A stretch of 64,000 nt of DNA from Hermatobates lingyangjiaoensis (GCA_026182355.1 JAPFBL010000120.1:1-64000), one strand, 5' to 3'. Shown: positions 44,702-55,847, numbered from the stretch's first letter. A program made the numbers and translations. Notes: generated from the sequence alone by a model not told the origin.

Positions 44702-44935
44702 AAAAAACGATCAAGACTGGACGCAAATCAGCTCAAAAACGAAGAAAAGCAACACACAGAGAAAGAGACACACTTACAAACTCAAATTTTCGGATGATCC
44801 GTCTTCAGGAGAAAATAGAATGGTGCTTGGTCGCCCATTCTATTTTCTCCTGAAGACGGATCATCCGAAAATTTGAGTTTGTAAGTGTATCTCTTTCTCT
44901 GTGTGTTGCTTTTCTTCGTTTTTGAGCTGATATAT
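44702..44935. repeat. palindromic hammerhead cassette, family 2
   Basis: Near-perfect arms of about 105 bp. CAGCTCAAAAACGAAGAAAA at 44729 is inverted at 44912-44935. The core on the minus strand (44787-44808) and on the plus strand (44850-44871) both read CTGAAGA, GGATCATCC, GAAAA. The loop contains the short hairpin AGAATGG...CCATTCT. A TA repeat lies on each side (about 44671-44688 and 44931-44975). Confidence 0.85.
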
Positions 44936-44974
44936 ATAATATATATATATATATATATAATATATATATATATA

Positions 44975-45130
44975 TTGGTATAAATAGGCAGCAGATCTTC
45001 TTTTAAACAAGTATCATTAAAATTAACCGCAGTCTTGGCATTCACGATCTTAAGACTGAGAGATTCGATCCTACGAACTAACCTCCTGCTAACAGGGTTC
45101 AACTGGAAAAGGAGTTGGCTAAGTGACATG
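44975..45130 (-). pseudogene. Penelope-like N-terminal fragment
   Basis: The minus-strand frame encodes MSLSQLLFQLNPVSRRLVRR, then IESLSLKIVNAKTAVNFND and TCLKEDLLPIYTN, and then passes into the TA repeat. The initiator methionine agrees with copies at 25980 and 55766, so it may be the true start of the element's protein. Confidence 0.78.
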
Positions 45131-45364
45131 TTAAATTAAAATCGATGACTCATGCTTAGTCACTGCTATAAATAGATTAAAAGGATAGTACAGGTTAATA
45201 TAAAGAGAAGGTCAAAGGTCAATAATGAACAAGAAACAAGCGGTAAGAATAAAAGAGTTGAAAGTACAAGAAATTCAAGAAAGGTCAAGTGACATGTTAA
45301 ATCAAAATCGATGACTCATGCTTAGTCATTGCTATAAATAGATTAAAAGGATAGTACAGGTTAA
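45122..45364 (+). repeat. direct repeat, about 76 bp, 167-bp spacing
   Basis: AAGTGACATGTTAAAT.AAAATCGATGACTCATGCTTAGTCA..GCTATAAATAG occurs at 45122 and 45289 with one or two changes. Only two copies are present. The first begins at the start codon of the Penelope-like fragment, read on the other strand. Confidence 0.85.
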
Positions 45365-45424
45365 AAACGATATATATTAAATAAAATATATATATATAAA
45401 AAATTATATATATATATATATATA

Positions 45425-45595
45425 TAATGATTTATTTTCTTGACCGAATATTCATATGATATGTTTTTTTTTTTTGAGGGTTGAGTTCTTAGGATTTTAG
45501 ATGACGCAAATATATGTCGAGACATCGCGTCGGCGAGTGAAGTAGTTTCAATCCTAAGATCTCAAACCTCAAAAAAAATATATCATATATATATA
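45425..45595. repeat. inverted repeat cassette at a TA microsatellite
   Basis: GGTTGAGTTCTTAGGATT and AATCCTAAGATCTCAAACC are inverted around a 60-bp centre rich in CG words (CGAGACATCGCGTCGGCG). TA repeats border it. A related arm (TTTTTTAGGTTTGAGGTCG) is at 3290-3325. No hammerhead core was found, but the scale matches the ribozyme cassettes. Confidence 0.5.
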
Positions 45596-45671
45596 TATAT
45601 ATAAAATATATATATAAATAAATGAAAAAAAGACCACATATATGAGAAAGGAGAACACCTACTGGATCAAT

Positions 45672-45696
45672 ATTTCAAACTGAAATTCGTCATCAG
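45672..45696 (-). ncRNA. hammerhead-like ribozyme core
   Basis: The minus strand reads CTGATGACGAATTTCAG then TTTGAAATATTG. Both core halves are intact. Stem II (GAA..TTTC/ CAGTTT) is weaker than in family 3. The unit starts at a TA repeat near 45615 and ends near 45845. Confidence 0.6.
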
Positions 45697-45854
45697 AAAG
45701 AGAGCAGAATGGAAGAAGAAGAGAAGAGGTACATGCGTTCAGGAGTGCAAGTGGAAGGCGACTATGAGTTCCAAACAGTTGTCTCAATTCCAAGGCGATC
45801 GTATCGCTGTAAAATGATCCACCATAAACGGCACTAATATATAATATAAAAAGA

Positions 45855-46020
45855 TTTCACATAAACACGTGAAATAACAATCAATGATTGAACCACAATA
45901 AGAAATGGGAAAACAAGATCTTTCAACCGTAACATTGTGGCCTTCGTCAGAGTCAAACACCCAACTGACGGTTGAAAGATCTTAGTCTTGTTTTCCCATT
46001 TCATATTGTTGTTTGATCAT
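45855..46020. repeat. hammerhead cassette pair, family 1, asymmetrical palindrome
   Basis: The minus-strand core at 45920-45950 reads CTGACGA, GGCCACAATGTTACGGTT, GAAAGA. The stem II is altered (GGCC instead of GACCG). The plus-strand half after 45967 starts only at ACGGTTGAAAGATC. Flanks TTTCACATAAACACGTGAAA and CCCATTTCATATTGTTG are as in other family 1 copies. Confidence 0.65.
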
Positions 46021-46041
46021 TAATATATAATATCTATATTA

Positions 46042-46076
<35 letters not shown>

Positions 46077-46161
46077 GATTTCACATAAACACATGAAATA
46101 ACAGTTAATGGTCAAATTGCAATATGAATCGGGAAAACAAGAATGAATTGGATTTTTGACC

Positions 46162-46190
46162 CTGACGAAGACCGCTTGTTAAGGTTGAAA
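46162..46190 (+). ncRNA. hammerhead-like core, family 1
   Basis: CTGACGA, ACCGCTTGTTAAGGTT, GAAAG. One stem II pair is lost (AAGG for ACGG). The cassette lies at 46075-46240 between two TA repeats. Confidence 0.6.
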
Positions 46191-46249
46191 GATCTTAGTC
46201 TTGTTTTCCCATTTCTTATTGTGGTTTGATCATTGATATAAATATATAT

Positions 46250-47410
46250 ATATATATATATATAGGGAATTAAATGAAACTATTACATGGGCTAAATAAA
46301 CGAAATTCACAGAAAGAACACACATAAAAACTCATTATTTGATAATTGTTTTCATTATTTCTTAAGTTTTTCTGGCTTATAACTTTCTCTTAGACTCTTT
46401 CCATCTTCTTTATTCTTCTTCTTTTGATATACCTTTGTATAAATAATAACCTTAATTACCTTAAAATTAATTACTTAAATTAAAATTAATTACCTTAAAA
46501 TTAATTAATTACCTTACCTAATTACCTTAAAATCTCATTTAACCTTCCTCTATACCATATAACTCCCTTTTTCAACCCAATGCTTTTGATAACTTCATTT
46601 AACCTGCTGTTTGGTCGCATCCTATAACCTAAACTAACTTGTGTTATTCCATTATGACCTCATCTAAGATTCTCTTCTTTTTGTTATAATTCGATTAAAT
46701 CTTCCTTTTGTTTTATTACCTTAGTTACCATTTCCTAGCAGCACTCATGTTGTTAAGGTGTTTTCTTATATACCTTAGTCAACAATCTCATTTTAAATTC
46801 ATGCATCATATTATTTCTACTGAGGTTAGTATTATTAATATTAGAACTACTAGACTACCCGTGACCCTTTGTGTCACTCAGAACTTATAACAATAGCTAT
46901 TGAAATTAACTCACTGAACATGATTGACAGGGATAATTTTAATTGTTGTTTCTTGTTGTTAAGGCACGGAAACATATTGTTATATAGCCCAAGCTTTTGA
47001 GATAGTATTCTTAGCACGATCAGGGTATATACAGATTAAGTATATTTAGCAAAATAAAAATCATTTAAAAGAAAAAAAAAATATTTTAGCATATAAATAA
47101 AAGAACATCAATTTAAGTTTTATACACAATGAAATATATTTAAAACACATAAAATTTATAAATTGAAATATTCAATTTATTTACCTAACATAAAATAACA
47201 TTTATATATAATATATTTTCACTACTGCTATCGGCGAGCACGCAAGATACTTGCTACCCTGGCTCAAATTTTTGAAATATAGAGATAATTTTCTTTTATT
47301 TAACATTATTCAGGTAATACATAATATATATTTAAATCAGATGTCTATCTCCACGGGAAATGGGTGAACAAACAAACGAACTCACGAACTTTATATATAG
47401 AGATAATACA
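46250..47410. other. low-complexity intronic DNA
   Basis: Contains local duplications of ACCTTAAAATTAATTA near 46445-46530 and T-rich stretches. No gene evidence. The C/T-rich frames are chance. Confidence 0.45.
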
Positions 47411-47450
47411 CCGTCTTACTTCGTACACTGCTGCTATAGCTCTCTGACCG

Positions 47451-47472
47451 GTTTCGGGCGTCACCCATCTTC
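47451..47472 (-). ncRNA. hammerhead-like core, family 7
   Basis: The minus strand reads TTGAAGA, TGGGTGACGCCC, GAAACCGG. Stem II GGG/CCC is paired. The first C of the core is replaced by T. Flank GAGAGCTATAGCAGCAGTG resembles CGAGCTCTACAGCAACATT in the 58465-58680 palindrome. Confidence 0.5.
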
Positions 47473-48454
47473 AAAAAGGACTAATATAAGAAGTCCTATT
47501 CCTGTTATATAACCTACCTAATTTTCTACTGCTGTCTATATTTTAATTATTTTATTATTTTTACCATTTACATTTTTACATTTTTTAGTTTTATTATGTA
47601 CAGCACCAGTGTACGAGGTAAGACTGTGCACTATACTCGTAGTTCTAATATTAATAATCTCCTTTTGTTTTATGTTAATTTTTTAGCCTGCCTTATAGCC
47701 TTATTTGTCTTTTCTATTGCATTGTTTCATTTTCATTCTTTTATTATTATTAATCTTTTGTTAGTTTTTTTTTTGTACCATTCTCTTACACTGTAGAATA
47801 GTTCACTTTTTCTACATCAGCTTGTATTTCTTTACTTGATCCCATTACGTTGTATATTTTTACATATCAACGTCCAAATCACAATAAGAAATGAGAAAAA
47901 AAGATTAAGATCTTTTAACTAAATTCTCAAAACTCAGTAGCATAATGTCTTGTTCAATCACTATATTGATTGAAGTCGGATATTCCTGAGAACTATTATG
48001 ACAAAGCACGATTAAACTGAGACGAGAGGCAACAGTTACATCAAATAGCTAATAAAGCACTTGGTATTAAGCCCACTGAGCTAGTCGTTGACTCACTCAC
48101 TCCAGCCTTCTACTGGAGTAATGATGGATCAATCCTTATCTTGTCAATATATATACTCTATCCATCTCCTGTTTCTCAATGCTGTATTGAAACACTTTCT
48201 CTGAAAGCTCCTCTAGCATTATTGTGTATTTACCATTTGCTGTTGTTATTTTACTCTCTGTTCTATGATATTATATATTCATACATATAAACACAATTAC
48301 GAAAAACTAAAAAAATAATTAATATAAATTAAAAAAAAATTCTCGAAATACTAATTCACAACACAAACAGACTTATTAAGAAATACCACGAAAGCCTCCT
48401 AGAAAAAGGATAGGGTATTTAAAACTGTTTAGAAATGCTGTTAGACCCAATATG

Positions 48455-49958
48455 ACCTGGAAAAAACTGTCAAGCATAACGAAGATATGTACCTTTCATT
48501 TTCACTACTAGTAGCAAAAATGCTATCTCTTAAACAATACATAAACTAAAAATAAAAATTGTCGAGCATAACGAAGATATCTACCTTTCATTTTTCACTA
48601 CTAGTAGCGAAAACGCTATCTCTTAAACAATACATAAACTAAAAACAAAAACTGTGGAGCATAACGAAGATATCTACCTTTAATTTTTCACTACTAGTAG
48701 TAAAAACGCTATCCGTTAAACAAGACATAACCTAAAACAAAAACTGTCGAGCATAGCCAAGATATGTACCTTTCATTTTCACTACTAGTAGCAAAAACGT
48801 TATGTGTTAAACAAGACATAACCTAAAACAAAAACTGTCGAGCATAGCCAAGATATGTACCTTTCATTTTCACTACTAGTAGCAAAAACGTTATGTGTTA
48901 AACAACACATAACCTAAAACAAAAACTGTCGAGCATAGCCAAGATATGTACCTTTCATTTTCACTACTAGTAGCAAAAACGTTATGTGTTAAACAAGACA
49001 TAACCTAAAACAAAAACTGTCGAGCATAGCCAAGATATGTACCTTTCATTTTCACTACTAGTAGCAAAAACGTTATGTGTTAAACAAGACATAACAAAAA
49101 AAAAAAAACTGTCGAGCATAACGAATATATGTATGTACCTTTAATTTTTCACTACTAGTAGCAAAAATGCTATCTCTTAAACAATACATAAACTAAAAAC
49201 AAAAACTGTCGAGCATAACGAAGATATGTACCTTTCATTTTCACTACTAGTAGCAAAAACGTTATGTGTTAAACAAGACATAACCTAAAATAAAAACTGT
49301 CGAGCATAGCCAAGATATGTACCTTTCATTTTCACTACTAGTAGCAAAAACGTTATGTGTTAAACAAGACATAACCTAAAACAAAAACTGTCGAGCATAG
49401 CCAAGATATGTACCTTTCATTTTCACTACTAGTAGCAAAAACGTTATGTGTTAAACAAGACATAACCTAAAACAAAAACTGTCGAGCATAGCCAAGATAT
49501 GTATCTTTCATTTTCACTACTAGTAGCAAAAACGTTATGTGTTAAACAAGACATAACAAAAAAAAAAACTGTCGAGCATAACGAATATACGAGTATGTAT
49601 GTACCTTTAATTTTTCACTACTAGTAGCAAAAACGCTATCTCTTAAACAATACATAAACTAAAAACAAAAACTGTCGAGCATAACCAAGATATGTACCTT
49701 TCATTTTCACTACTAGTAGCAAATCGCTATCTGTTAAATAAGACATAAAAAAAAAACTGTCGAGCATAACCAAGATATTTACCTTTCATTTTTCACTACT
49801 AGTAGCAAAAACGCTATCTGTTAAATAAGACATAAAAAAAAACTGTCGAGCATAACCAAGATATGTTACCTTTCATTTTTCACTACTAGTAGCAAATCGC
49901 TATCTGCTAAACAAGACATAACCTCGAAAAAACGTTTGAGCGTAACCTAGATTTGTTC
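48455..49958 (+). repeat. minisatellite, about 92 bp, 16 copies
   Basis: Units contain ACTGTCGAGCATAACGAAGA, TACCTTTCATTTTTCACTAC, TAGTAGCAAAAACGCTATC and ACAATACATAAACTAA. The GTCGAGCATA word recurs at 48469, 48561, 48654, 48746, 48838 and on to about 49845. There are two main forms: CATAACGAAG with CTCTTAAACAATACATAAAC, and CATAGCCAAG with GTGTTAAACAAGACATAACC. The second form has homogenised runs. More decayed units lie at 49930-49958 and 50249-50390 beyond an inserted hAT MITE. Confidence 0.93.
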
Positions 49959-49966
49959 CTCTAAAT

Positions 49967-50240
49967 CAGTGGTTCTTACACGGGGGTCGATGATTTGGTC
50001 TCAGGGGTTCGGCAGAACCCCCTCCGCGGTTAACTGCAGAAGTCACCCTGATTTACAGGTATATAATTTGTTTGCGACTTCATACACTGTATTGGTTTTT
50101 GTTCTTTGAACAATGTGATATTCATGCACAAGTTTATTTTGCAAAAAAGAACATACTTTATTTTTCATTAAAGAAGGGTTCGGTGAATGCGCATATAAAA
50201 CTGACGGGGTTTGGTACTGCTTAAAGGTTAAAAACCACGG
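49967..50240 (+). mobile_element. hAT MITE inserted in the minisatellite, 274 bp
   Basis: The ends CAGTGGTTCTTACACG and TTAAAAACCACGG are imperfect inverted repeats. The 8-bp flanks CTCTAAAT (49959-49966) and CTCTAATT (50241-50248) differ at one position. The uninterrupted target, GTTCCTCTAATTTGTCACC, is preserved in the neighbouring repeat unit near 50325, which confirms the insertion. Confidence 0.88.
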
Positions 50241-50248
50241 CTCTAATT

Positions 50249-50390
50249 GTTCACCACAAGGAGCAAGAGCGCTATCTGATAATCAAGACAGGACGTTGAA
50301 AAAACTTTTAGTCGTAAACTGGATTTGTTCCTCTAATTTGTCACCACTAGTAGTAAGAAGGTTGTTATACCCATGACCTGGAAAAAATAT
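50249..50390 (+). repeat. decayed outer units of the 92-bp minisatellite
   Basis: TTCACCACAAGGAGCAAGAG, CGCTATCTGATAATCAAGAC and TTTAGTCGTAAACTGGATTT recall the array unit. GTTGTTATACCCATGACCTGG resembles GTTAGACCCAATATGACCTGG near 48440, suggesting a common outer border. Confidence 0.65.
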
Positions 50391-50799
50391 CTAATACTGT
50401 TACCATTGCATTAACACTAATAGACCCATATGTTGCATAATATTTGCTTGCAATTAACCTGTTTCTTGTTGCTCTTTTAAACGAGTTAATGATGCTACTC
50501 CTCTTAATTTGGTAAGATGAATTCGAACATTATCGTTCAGACAATATTCTATCATGTCTGAGTCGTCAAGAAAGTTATTAATATCTTCCATTACAATAAT
50601 CCTGATTTCATAGATAGATATAAAATTGTATTATATAAACAAATGTTATTATATAATTTAATTATAATCTTCTTCTTCTAGCCAAGATCTACACTTGGCT
50701 GTTCAGTCATTTAGCGACGCCTAGATCAGTAATGGGGTTTCACTAAAGAGCTGATATTTAGTTATATTAATTTACTTTAATGTAGCGTAGGCATATTTG

Positions 50800-50985
50800 A
50801 TTAAAATAAACAGCAGCTTCTGCGTTCACGACTTTTAAGCTGGTCTGCTCTAGTCTTCAACTTTCCGGTGGGCTGGTGAATTAACCATTTGGGAATTAAC
50901 ACCAGCCCACCGGAAAGTTGTTAGAAAACTAGAGCAGACCAGCTTAAAAGTCGTGAAACCAGGAGCTGCTGTTTATTTTAATTTA
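50800..50985. repeat. palindrome of Penelope-like N-terminal sequence
   Basis: AAATAAACAGCAGCTTCTGC at 50806 is inverted as CTGCTGTTTATTTTAA at about 50972. The inner arms CACGACTTTTAAGCTGGTCT and AACTTTCCGGTGGGCTGGTG pair with AGACCAGCTTAAAAGTCGTG and CACCAGCCCACCGGAAAGTT. Loop about 12 bp. It encodes the same SF.VVNAEAA(V/A)YF stretch as 38140-38422. No TA repeat is adjacent on either side. Confidence 0.8.
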
Positions 50986-51935
50986 ACTGAAATATATAAA
51001 TATAAACTAAATTTAATATATAAAGTAAACACATATTTTTTTTACATTATATGATTATTTAAACAAAGGCATCCTCAATGATCATATAAAAATGACATAT
51101 TCGATATTACATTCTTCAGAGCTATGATTCATTCCACGTATCCCATGCCAACAAAACTCCTTTTTAATTTAAATTCACTGGTTTTATTTTATCAACGTTT
51201 AATGATGTTTTTATTAAATACTATTCAGTATTTATATAAATATGTTGAATAACTATTCGGATCATCCCTCCTTGAAGATTCAGTTTAAAGTTATTTCTAA
51301 TATCTTCAGGAATTTATTTCCCTTAAATGTTTTTCCAACTTTCTGGTTTATTTCTGAAAGGAACCAAAGTGAGAAGTTGAACCAGTGTGTTTCATTCTTT
51401 GCTCATGTGCATCTATGTCATTGTGTAAGCTATTACTACATATGCTTGCTATGCATAATATGCGTAGTTGTTTATTTGTAAATAAAGATGATAAAAAAAA
51501 AATTTCTAAAAGAAAATGACCTATTTTATAAGTAACTCTTTAATGAAAGTATTTTGATTAAAAATACTTCTGTTATGAATTCCTGAACGGAAAGTTCCAT
51601 CAACTCTTCCTTTCATTCGCCCTTATTTATTGTTTCTTTTTGTAGTTTTTATATTTATCAACCAACGACCAATGAATATTACCATGCACAACAGTGCATG
51701 TCGTAAATAGCAGTTACGGACCAGAGGCCCACTACTGCTAGATTCTCATCCTGCTGTTTTTGTTGGGTCAGTAAACAATGCCAAGAATGGGGGAGTCAGT
51801 CAGTAAGGGAATACTCGTATGTCGTCTTCGTGGTCGTTTGGTCTTCAGGCTTTGCATTCTCTGAGGTACTGTATACTTTTGGAGTCATTTGGTCATCATT
51901 TTTAGTTTAAGTAGGAAACTTTGAGGATCGTGGGA
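50986..51935. other. intronic DNA, nothing recognised
   Basis: AT-rich sequence of receptor intron c-d. The frame at 51242-51481 has no recognisable domain. Confidence 0.4.
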
Positions 51936-52360
51936 TTAGGAAGGGTTGAGAGTAGGATTTAGTTCCCGAACAAGGAGATTTGGATGGGTGGAAAGTTTTT
52001 TGTCTTCATTACTGACAAGTCGAGCAATGTAGGAATAGATAGATTCCAAACTCAAATCATGTTGAATATCAACATTTCTGGCGTACAATGGAGCCCTAGC
52101 TATAAGGCGGGCACATTTATTCTGTTCTATTTGGATGCATTTCTTGTTTGTGGGCGCCGCTCCAAACCAGACTGAGCACCGTATGTCATAGTAGAACGAA
52201 TGACCGCCTTGTAGACAAGGTCCTTCACTGCCTGTGGAGTATTTCTTGATTTGAGTATGGAATAAAGATTGCACATAAGGAATATCCCCAGCTTAATTTG
52301 TTCCGGAGATGTTGTCTGAATGTCAATCTGGAGTCCAATATCTATAAGAGATGTGATCAA
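51936..52360 (-). pseudogene. Jockey-type LINE 3' fragment, different lineage
   Basis: Two overlapping minus-strand frames encode AVKDLVYKAVIRSTMTYGAQ then, after a frameshift, WFGAAPTNKKCIQIEQNKCA, RLIARAPLYARNVDIQHDL and LESIYSYIARLVS. The P.MTYG....W......I...Q.K..R.I..AP pattern is the C-terminal reverse transcriptase region. The sequence differs from the 8430/22989/39735 group, so it is a second LINE lineage. The end NPTLNPS precedes a stop. Confidence 0.82.
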
Positions 52361-52679
52361 AAAGTATTGACACCATTAAAGAGCACGTTTAAGAACATAT
52401 TTTCAATTTTCATTAAAGAGAGATAAACTATTTCAAAAGAGACAATAATTTAAATGGTGTTTTTTCAAATCTTCTAATACTTTTATATATTTTTTTTTCT
52501 CTCAAATTGTAATTTGAGAAATTTACTACTCTTCAGAACTAAAAAAAATCGACACTTTTATCCGATTTTGAAATCTTATCCGATGTTGAAATAAACATCA
52601 ACTTATGTTTACCAGTATTGTTCTTTTTTTAGAGTTACCACTTGTCTAAAATAAAAGAAGCAAAAGCTATCTTTTAGCC

Positions 52680-53090
52680 CAGAGTTTTTCAAACTTTTTT
52701 CGACGCGGAACCCTTTTTGCTTCAGTAACTTTCCAAGGAACCCCAGATTCTAATGATTTTATACAATCATAATATAATTATTTTCATTTGCTTTTATAAA
52801 TAAATTTATAAATTTTATAAATATTTCCTTTTATGTATGTTTAAAAACAATTAAAAAGTTATATTACTGCAATGCGTATTTTTTGGTTGAAAAATTCAAA
52901 ACTAAAATATTTTAATTTTTATATCTTCTACAAGAAATATGTACATAACACATGAAACAGAATTATTAGCAAATTTAACACAAAGTTTATTTTGTAATCA
53001 TTTTGGGTTTTATAGTTGAAGTTTGATTCTCAAGTCAGACTGAGTATAAGTCTATTTTGGTATTTAGTTTTTATGGCAGTATAAAAGGAA
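52680..53090 (-). mobile_element. hAT element, truncated copy of the 59182 family
   Basis: CAGAGTTTTTCAAACTTTTT at 52680 is one terminal repeat, followed by TTCGACGCGGAACCCTTTTT and AGTAACTTTCCAAGGAACC. It matches the complement of 59872 back to about 59480 (GGTTTTATAGTTGA, GATTCTCAA, ATGGCAGT.TAAAA). Beyond 53090 similarity stops, so the other end is missing. Confidence 0.8.
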
Positions 53091-53424
53091 AAACACATCT
53101 CAAGGTTCTATAAAGTTCGATATTCCTGTTCTTACATTTATTTAATTAATTCATATACTTATTTGTTTTATAGTACATTTTTTTATTCATTATAAATTGT
53201 TTCACTTTTTTATTATTATTGTTGAGAGTGTATAACCCGAAAGCAACGCTAACTACATAAGGCAAGAAAGGCCTAGACTGAAGTAATAGATTAGCTAGGA
53301 GTTAGAGTTCCAGATCTGCTAGGAGCCCAACACTACGTGCGTAAATGCACTCCATCTTCTTACTAAATATATATATATATATTATTACAAGTATGTAAAT
53401 AGGTCAAAATCAGTAATCAAGTGT

Positions 53425-53745
53425 AGGTTAGGTTACAGTGGCCGTCCCGAGAGAGAACACACATAGGCCGCAAGCCCTTGTGATACCACAAAGAGGAATT
53501 GGGGCTATTCTCCCCCGTCACTGGTCCACTCGAACCATTTCGAGAAAACAATAAATCTAGACAGATCCCTGATACCAGTGGATGCTAAGTTCTCAAGATT
53601 GTCAAAGAAATATTCTCCTAGTGCTACTTTCCTTCTTTGAGCCAGACCAGTGCATTGACAGAGAAAGTGAGAAATTGTCTCTTCCTCTTCCTCTAAATCA
53701 AGTGTAAATAATTTTATATTCAAGTGTACAGTAATTATCTTCAAT
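53425..53745 (-). pseudogene. LINE 3' end: RT ORF C-terminus with CCHC-like zinc motif plus 3' UTR
   Basis: The minus frame 53744-53505 encodes EEEETISHFLCQCTGLAQRR, KVALGEYFFDNLENLAS and IRDLSRFIV, the C-terminal end of Jockey/I-type LINE proteins (E.T..H.L..C..L...R). The stop is at 53505. The following 80 bp (GTGGTATCACAAGGGCTTG, GTGTGTTCTCTCTCGGGACG, CACTGTAACCTAACC) is its 3' UTR and equals the tail of type B SINEs. It is therefore a candidate partner LINE of that SINE. Confidence 0.8.
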
Positions 53746-53899
53746 TTTTCTTTCCATAATTCTACTAGAGTAAACGTATTTATGAGGAAATCTAATCATT
53801 TTTAATTTTCATTCACTATTTGTGCAGTCTGTTATAACGTGGTATTTACCCATATTGGGAAATTTCAAATATTACGTCTCCATATAAGAAATAGAATTT

Positions 53900-54062
53900 G
53901 ATATCAAAACTAACAATGCATTTCGAACACTTAGTGTTCTTCTTCAGCATCTGCACTACTTAGATGTAAACTTGAAGAACGCGTCGTTTCCACATCTACA
54001 TTATTAATATGCAAACCTGAAGAATAACCTAAGTGGTCGAAACACGTTGCTGGTTTTGATTT
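53900..54062. repeat. head-to-head pair of hammerhead-like cores, family 6-like
   Basis: Minus-strand core at 53921-53947: CTGAAGA, stem II GAACACTAAGTGTTC, GAAATGC. Plus-strand core at 54017-54043: CTGAAGA, ACCTAAGTGGTC, GAAACACG. The outer arms (AATCAAAACCAGCAACGTG and GATATCAAAACTAACAATGC types) pair imperfectly. A third partial word, CTTGAAGAACGCGTCGTTTC, lies between. Confidence 0.7.
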
Positions 54063-54239
54063 TAAACTCTTTTATTTTTTTTTTGCGTGGAGACGTAATT
54101 TTTGAAATTCCCCAATATTTTTAATTTCCTTGAATACATAAATGTATTGTATAATTAATGTGTTTATTTATTTTATGGTGTTTGTTATTTATCCGTTATA
54201 TTACTATTATTATTAATATCATCGTTGTTGTTGTTATTA

Positions 54240-54530
54240 TTGGCCAGGTTAGCTTAGAGACACGTAACATGCTCGCCTCTGGACTGGCAGATCCGTCGTT
54301 CAATAACCTCTCGATATATTCACGCGGGAGGTGAATAAATCTGAGCACATCGTCCCCCATAGATGATGTAACTATCAAATGTTAGATATTCGTTAAAAAT
54401 TCTTACTCGATATACACTTGTGTTAGGTAAAATTTAGGACTATCAATGTAGTAGAATGTTCATTGTGTGGTATCACAAAGGACCAGTGTTTGGATTATGT
54501 GTGTTCGATCCTGCAAGCTAATCTAACATA
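54240..54530 (+). repeat. tRNA-derived SINE, type B, full
   Basis: The head GGCCAGGTTAGCTTAGAGAC (box A), the box B-like GATCCGTCGTTCAATAACC, the junction CTCGATATATTCACGCGGGA, core GGTGAATAAATCTGAGCAC, TGTTAGATATTCG, TATACACTTGTGTTAGG, tail GTGTGGTATCACAAAGGACC, GTGTGTTCGATCC, and a decayed CCTAA end (AATCTAACATA). It is the most complete plus-strand type B copy. Confidence 0.87.
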
Positions 54531-55173
54531 TTATTATATAATGTTATTGTTACCGTTAGAAGTAAATGAGTAAAGATGAGTAAGCATTTGTAAATTATTT
54601 TACAATATTATTTACAATAATCATCTTGATTCTCCCCCCTTCATCAAGTCCACTGGAGTAAAGGTAAAGAAAAGGCCGTAGACTTTGATTTTCGTTAATG
54701 TGTTTGAAGCAATTTTTCACCAGCTATTGAGCCGTTTTCTTTTAGTTGTTTTGAACACAGAGTGGCAGTAACACATCCACTCGCGTCCCCACTCATTCAG
54801 TAAGGAATGAATGGTATAAACAGCTTTTATTTGCCAATTCCCTTTAAGATAATCAATAAGTTCAGCCTTTAAACAGTCTTAACGTCAAAGACAATTAATC
54901 ATTCTGGATTGATCCTTTTCTATTAAACCAGAATTTCTTAAAGCACAACGTAGAATTTTTGTAATATAGTCGATGATACGAGCTCCAATCAAAAATGATT
55001 GTTTTTAAAAACACAAAGCTTCACCAAATAATTATAATTTTTATAATAGTAGGCTTCAAAATATTTTTTAGTTTTATAAAGATACATGAATCATATATAT
55101 TATAATTTCAGGTGATCGTATCTAACGTATTGTCATATATATATATACTTTTTTGTTGGAAATACGATCCGAA
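54531..55173. other. intronic DNA, nothing recognised
   Basis: AT-rich sequence with a TA repeat near 55130-55148 and no gene evidence. Confidence 0.4.
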
Positions 55174-55175
55174 TA

Positions 55176-55600
55176 CAGTAGAACCCCCTTTATCCGGTAT
55201 CCAAACGTCCGGCACGCTCAAAACAACGGCAAAATTTTGACCAGGGTAATTTCCCTTTTAAATAAGTTTAAAAAATAGAGTTAAATACAGTATCGAAATA
55301 TAAGTTTACGACTAGCCTATAAATATGCCTGCCCTGCCCTAAGGAAAATAAAATATGAAAAATAAAGTTTACGTTTATTAAAAGTGCCTTTACAATGGAT
55401 TACATTACATTCTACAGTCTACAGTCAAGCCTACGCTCTAGGAAGGTAATTACGAGTGTGTTTTCTATGATTGTTTTGCTATTTTCTAACTTTTAATTAC
55501 TTCGTGTGTATTTATAAGAGTAACACTCAAAACAACGGCAAAACGCTTTATCCGGCATGGTCTCCCCCACAGATCGTGCTGGATAAACGGGGTTCTACTG
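55176..55600. mobile_element. pogo/Tigger-like MITE, 425 bp
   Basis: The ends CAGTAGAACCCCCTTTATCC and GGATAAACGGGGTTCTACTG are inverted repeats and the element is flanked by TA on both sides (55174-55175, 55601-55602). The CAGTAGAACCCC start and TA target are the hallmark of pogo/Tigger elements. CTCAAAACAACGGCAAAA occurs in both subterminal regions in the same orientation. No transposase remains. Confidence 0.93.
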
Positions 55601-55604
55601 TATA

Positions 55605-55775
55605 TAGGTATGAGTATAAATGGGCAGCAGGTCTTCTTGTAAACAAATAGAATTAAAATATGCAGCAGCTTCTGCATTTACGACCTTTCTGCTGATAGCC
55701 TCGATTTTTCTTATTAACTTTCGATGTACTGGAGGTAATTTCCATATAAAATGGGCGAGAGACATGTCAGCGTGA
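55605..55775 (-). pseudogene. Penelope-like N-terminal fragment with upstream ribozyme
   Basis: The minus strand encodes MSLAHFIWKLPPVHRKLIRK, then IEAISRKVVNAEAAAYFNSI, then CLQEDLLPIYTHTY. A hammerhead-like core lies 75-100 bp upstream on the same strand (55848-55873). The order ribozyme, short leader, start methionine is that expected at the 5' terminal repeat of a Penelope-like element. The fragment ends where the pogo-like MITE begins. Confidence 0.78.
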
Positions 55776-55847
55776 CAAACAAAACTATTAAGAAAGCATG
55801 TAGAAAATACTTTAATAAAAATACTCACATGTTCAAAAACAGACAAG

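Noticed and set aside
52350..52560. mariner-like end (GTGATCAAAAAGTATTGACA)
   Set aside because: No inverted partner or TA-flanked second end could be found, so it was not called as an element.
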